A stretch of 64,000 nucleotides of DNA from assembly GCF_024362695.1 (NCBI RefSeq), contig NC_065426.1, positions 9,702,236-9,766,235 of the forward strand. The letters are read 5' to 3'. Positions 60,335 to 64,000 of the stretch are shown in pieces. The position numbers were made by a program, and so were the translations under genes. Under the pieces are notes generated by a model. It had not been told where the DNA came from and did no database searches. It saw nothing but the letters and a program-made list of their open reading frames with translations. This DNA comes from Pectinophora gossypiella. Its lineage: Eukaryota > Arthropoda > Insecta > Lepidoptera > Gelechiidae. The stretch's first letter is position 1; each line of letters starts with the position of its first letter.

Positions 60335-61619
60335 CTATTCGCTTATGAAGACGGGCTCACAATCTTCAAATAAATTATGAATCCGCTGCATAAACGATTG
60401 TATTTTCTCCCACTGCGGAGTCCCCCGATCTAACTTTACTTTAAGAGTAACTTCAGCCTCTTTCCACCGCTGATCTGGTTTAGAGGCAACAGCTTTCTCG
60501 GTGTTATACACCCGGAACTCTATATAGTACTCGCCAGACTGGTTGACGAGCTCCCGGCGCACTCGACCGTTGGGGACGCGGCTGGTCAAATAAGTCTGCA
60601 GCACTGCAGACTTCGACGTCCCCGAAGTTGCTCCCGTCTCAAACCCGAAGAGTCCTCCAGGGCCAGTACTGGAAACCGAAAAATACGAATAAGTAATAAT
60701 TTATATAGGTTTAAAGGAACAAAGGAATAGCTGCACAAACGTCTTCGTCACCTTATTTTGAACTATGTTCATCATAATAATATTGTTCGTAATGTGTATA
60801 ATGAATTATGGAGTGTAATAAAGATATCTACACAATTATTGAACCAGCTGTCCGCCCCGGCGTCGCACGGGTGCTCGGGTGGACAAAATACATAGGTATA
60901 CGAGTAGCCTATGTTCATCAGAAATAATGTAAGATTCTAATGGTGAAAGAATTTTTCAAATCGATCCAGTAAGTTTCGGAGTCTATTCGATCCAAATACA
61001 CAATTTGACAATCAAATCTTTCCTATTTATAAAATTAATAATGTAGACAAAATATGTAGAAAATTAGGTTTTGTTACATACCTCGATGAATACGTTGCGG
61101 TCGCGCCTGCCTCGTCGTTGGCACTCGACCGCGACTTCTTTTTAGAACTGTAACAATAATGTTTATATTGAAACGATGCAAGTGTTACCGCCGTGCGCTA
61201 CGATTTCCAATTAGAACGCTCATTATACCCATTACATTATTTTATATTACTTTTGTTACTATTAATCAAGATACATAACATAACATATAATTCTGCATGT
61301 ATCTCAAAAGGGTAGAGATAGGGGATATGTAAGTTGTATTTGCAAATAGCGTAAAATTATCTCGAATAAAATAAAAGTAAAGTGATAGATATTAAAGTAC
61401 CTATTTAATGTTCCACTGATGGGCACGACTGTCTCACTATTAACTTCTCTCAAAAGCACACAAGATTAAAGATAATCATGTTAATCTTACCTAGTAGGCG
61501 TTGGGGTCGACTCCGCCGGCTTCCTCTTGCTCGCAGGCTTCTTTTTCAACACTTTCGGCGCAGGCGTAGGCGCCAGCGGCAGTTGGGAGTCCGAATCGGA
61601 TGAATATTCGTAGTTAGAC
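60335..61619 (-). CDS. Unidentified conserved-looking gene, last three coding exons
   Basis: Three minus-strand exons share one frame with GT-AG borders: 61491-61619 (129 bp), 61082-61147 (66 bp) and 60335-60668 (334 bp, ends TAG). Together they give about 176 residues. The first two are low complexity, with an acidic Ser/Asp run (SSDSDSQL) and a basic Lys/Pro run (KVLKKKPASKRKPAE) that resembles a nuclear localisation signal. The last exon encodes a compact domain (YYIEFRVYNTEKAVASKPD, then KLDRGTPQWEKIQSFMQRIH and NLFEDCEPVF). I cannot name the family. The 5' part of the gene is not found in 61620-64000 and probably lies beyond the window. A nuclear protein is inferred. Confidence 0.75.
60669..61081 (-). 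other. Intron of the unidentified gene
   Basis: 413 bp from donor GTATGTAAC to acceptor TTTCCAG on the minus strand. No repeat recognised. Confidence 0.6.
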
Positions 61620-62115
61620 CTGAAAATTAAGAAATCGGTTAGGTATATGGTATTTAAAATGTTGTGTAAATTTATTATGTAAAAAACTCCAACACAATAC
61701 ATGAACTAAAAGTAAATGTAAATACTTACTAACATTTTAACAAACTTTCTTGAAGAAAAGCACTGAAGATGAAAATAACACGGATGAGGATACCACAATT
61801 GTGGACAATTGGGAATCGATCAAAGGAATGAGTAAAGTTTAATGATTTTTCCTATTTTATAGAAAAACAATACAAATCCGTGCAAAACTGAATTATGCAA
61901 AATAAAACCTTAAATGCAAGACAATAACGGATTATGCATTGCATATTTCAAATTTTAGCATTTTGGACGCGTAGTCATCGCTAAAATGCTTAGTTGCTAT
62001 TCTCACGAACAAACGAGTTAGTCGCAACACTTTGTAAAATGATACACCGCATATTCATATTAATTAGGTATTTATTACACAGACGTAAACTTACACCTAT
62101 TTCCGATGACGCAGT
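61620..62115. other. Probable intron, no recognisable feature
   Basis: AT-rich. It is expected to be intronic if the gene at 60335 continues leftward on the minus strand, that is, to higher coordinates. Confidence 0.4.
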
Positions 62116-62116
62116 A

Positions 62117-62190
62117 CGACGATGGCTCAGTGGTTAAGAGTTTGATGTTCAATGTAGGTATATGTTACAAGTTCGATTCTCTACATACAT
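62117..62190 (+). mobile_element. tRNA-like SINE head
   Basis: GATGGCTCAGTGGTTAAGAG resembles an A box region and GTTACAAGTTCGATTCTC a B box, followed by a T-run. Arms do not pair well enough for a tRNA gene. Confidence 0.4.
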
Positions 62191-62199
62191 TTTTTTTTT

Positions 62200-62880
62200 C
62201 TGACTACATTATGTACATTGAATATAAACGATAATCTTACGAAGAGGAATATCATGAATATACCTGCATATTGGTTGTGATGATTATGTAATCACGATCT
62301 AGTTGTACATTAGGTAGGTACCTAAGTTGTACTGAACAAGGAGTGCAACGTTTCAATACTGATATTTTAAATAATATTAACCTTATTTCAACCTGCTTTG
62401 AATCGAACAGTAAGTCGAACGTTATAATCACCATCATCATTACAGTTGAACAAAAACATAACAATATTTGAGTAAACGCAAAGCATTGATTCTGCATGAT
62501 GAATCAAAAGTGAAAACTTGTTCACCTTCTTCATAATGTATTGTAGGTAAACCTGTACCCTGCAATAAAAATAATTTATCAAGCGAAGTCAGTAACTGAA
62601 ACTAGTTGTTTATTAAAAAGTTTCCCACGAGTCAGAGGATACCTGATTGATATAATATATGGTATAGTATAGCCCACATTCCTCAATGCATACGAGGCAC
62701 AATCTGTGCAATGTGTAATGTAATTCAGTATAGATTTTTGCCTTGACCGGGCATGACAAGTGAGCTAGAGAGTGATTTTGATTCTTTTATAAATAGTTAA
62801 ATTAATTGATCACACTATTAGGAAAAAGCTTCCGCTATGGGAATTATATCATGTAAGTCAAATTCATTATGTTATTACAA
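62200..62880. other. No recognisable gene
   Basis: AT-rich; short ORFs without motifs. Confidence 0.45.
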
Positions 62881-64000
62881 TTTGCTGTCCTTGAATCTAA
62901 TTACGACTCACGCCAATTTGGACAGAATTTCTGACACCCATGTGGTAATTTTTGGGTCACATATTGTATCATCACTTTTATGTCTAATTCTAGAGATCGT
63001 TGAGCCAATCTGGCATTGAATGACAGAATCGAAGCTGTTCTTGAATTTAATGACGACTCGCGCCAATCTGGATAGAATTTCTAACACCCATGTGGTAATT
63101 TTTGGGTCACACATTGTATCGTCATTTTTATGTCTAATTCTAGAGATCGTTGAGCCAATATGGCATTGAATGACAGGACCGAAGCTGTTCTTGGATTTAA
63201 TGACGACTCGCGCCAATCTGGATAGAATTTCTGACATCCTTGTGGTAATTTTTGGGTCATACATTGTATCGTCACTTTATATCATAATTCTAGAGATCGT
63301 TGAGCCAATCTGGTATTGAATGACAGGACCGAAGCTGTTCTTGAATTCAATGACGACTCGCGCCAATCTGGATAGAATTTCTGACATCCTTGTGGTAATT
63401 TTTGGGTTATACATTGTATCGTCACTTTATATCATAATTCTAGAGATCGTTGAGCCAATCTGGTATTGAATGACGGGACCGAAGCTGTTCTTGAATTCAA
63501 TGACGACTCGCGCCAATCTGGATAGAATTTCTGATATTTTCGTATGGTACTTTGTGGGTCTCAAATTATATTATCACTTTATATCATAATTCTAGAGATC
63601 GTTGAGCCAATCTGGTATTGAATGACAGAACCGAAGCTGTTCCTGAATTCAATGACGACTCGCGCCAATCTGGATAGAATTTCTGATATTTTCGTATGGC
63701 ACTTTGTGAGTCTCAATTATATTATCACTTTATGTCATAATTCTAGAGATCGTTGAGCCAATCTGGTATTAAATGACAGGACCGAAGCTGTTCTTGAATT
63801 CAATGACGACTCGCGCCAATCTGGATAGAATTTCTGATATTTTCGTATGGCACTTTGTGAGTCTTAATTATATTATCACTTTATGTCATAATTCTAGAGA
63901 TCGTTGAGCCAATCTGGTATTAAATGATAGGACCGAAGCTGTTCTTGAATTCAATGACGACTCGCGCCAATCTGGATAGAATTTCTGATATTTTCGTATG
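62881..64000. repeat. Satellite array, about 150-bp units
   Basis: More than seven units. GAAGCTGTTC marks them at 63031, 63181, 63331, 63481, 63633, 63784 and 63935 (spacing 150-152). Each contains GACTCGCGCCAATCTGGATA and TCTAGAGATCGTTGAGCCAA. Units to the right share a changed segment (TTTCGTATGGCACTTTGTGA), so two subtypes adjoin. The array runs out of the window. Confidence 0.95.

Noticed and set aside
62908..63275. 118- and 64-codon minus ORFs with repeated protein motif
   Set aside because: The repetition is the 150-bp satellite, whose length happens to be a multiple of three.
62881..64000. CRISPR-like array
   Set aside because: Units are tandem and about 150 bp without unique spacers, and this is an animal genome.

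Overview
The window is nuclear DNA of an animal, almost certainly a moth or butterfly (Lepidoptera). The evidence is AT-rich sequence with small GT-AG split exons, many tRNA-derived SINEs that end in a run close to CACACGATAGAAGAAG, and 3' stumps of non-LTR retrotransposons of types common in lepidopteran introns. There is no bacterial gene organisation and no operon.

Positions 1-28.6 kb are intergenic and transposon-rich. They hold many 5'-truncated LINE tails, several SINE families, small inverted-repeat elements, one long AAAG microsatellite and one apparently genuine tRNA-Gly(TCC) gene at 24176. No cellular protein gene could be supported there.

Positions 28672-36745 are a complete, young Ty3/Gypsy-type LTR retrotransposon on the minus strand. 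It has two nearly identical 1.13-kb LTRs, a 4-bp ATAC target duplication, intact gag and pol, and a textbook A-AAA-AAC slippery heptamer directly before the gag stop. It lies about 370 bp upstream of the first exon of the next gene.

Positions 37.1-47.1 kb and 48.5-54.5 kb hold two tandem plus-strand copies of one multi-exon gene. Both encode a secreted trypsin-fold protein that has lost two of three catalytic residues, that is, a serine protease homologue. Exons 3-8 have identical lengths and phases in the two copies. Copy 1 (11 exons, 455 residues) has a C-terminal extension of about 140 residues that I do not recognise. Copy 2 shows the protease-like domain only, and its sequence changes, right after exon 8, into a snap-back plus tandem array of about 270-bp units (54478-55650).

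Positions 56.4-61.6 kb are minus-strand. The last three coding exons of an unidentified gene (60335-61619) are followed 220 bp downstream by an intact 1173-codon ORF (56590-60111). That ORF encodes a viral/Maverick-type family B DNA polymerase with an endonuclease VII-like zinc motif. Directly behind its stop codon is a decayed duplicate of the end of the unidentified gene's last exon. The window closes in a satellite of about 150-bp units (62881-64000).
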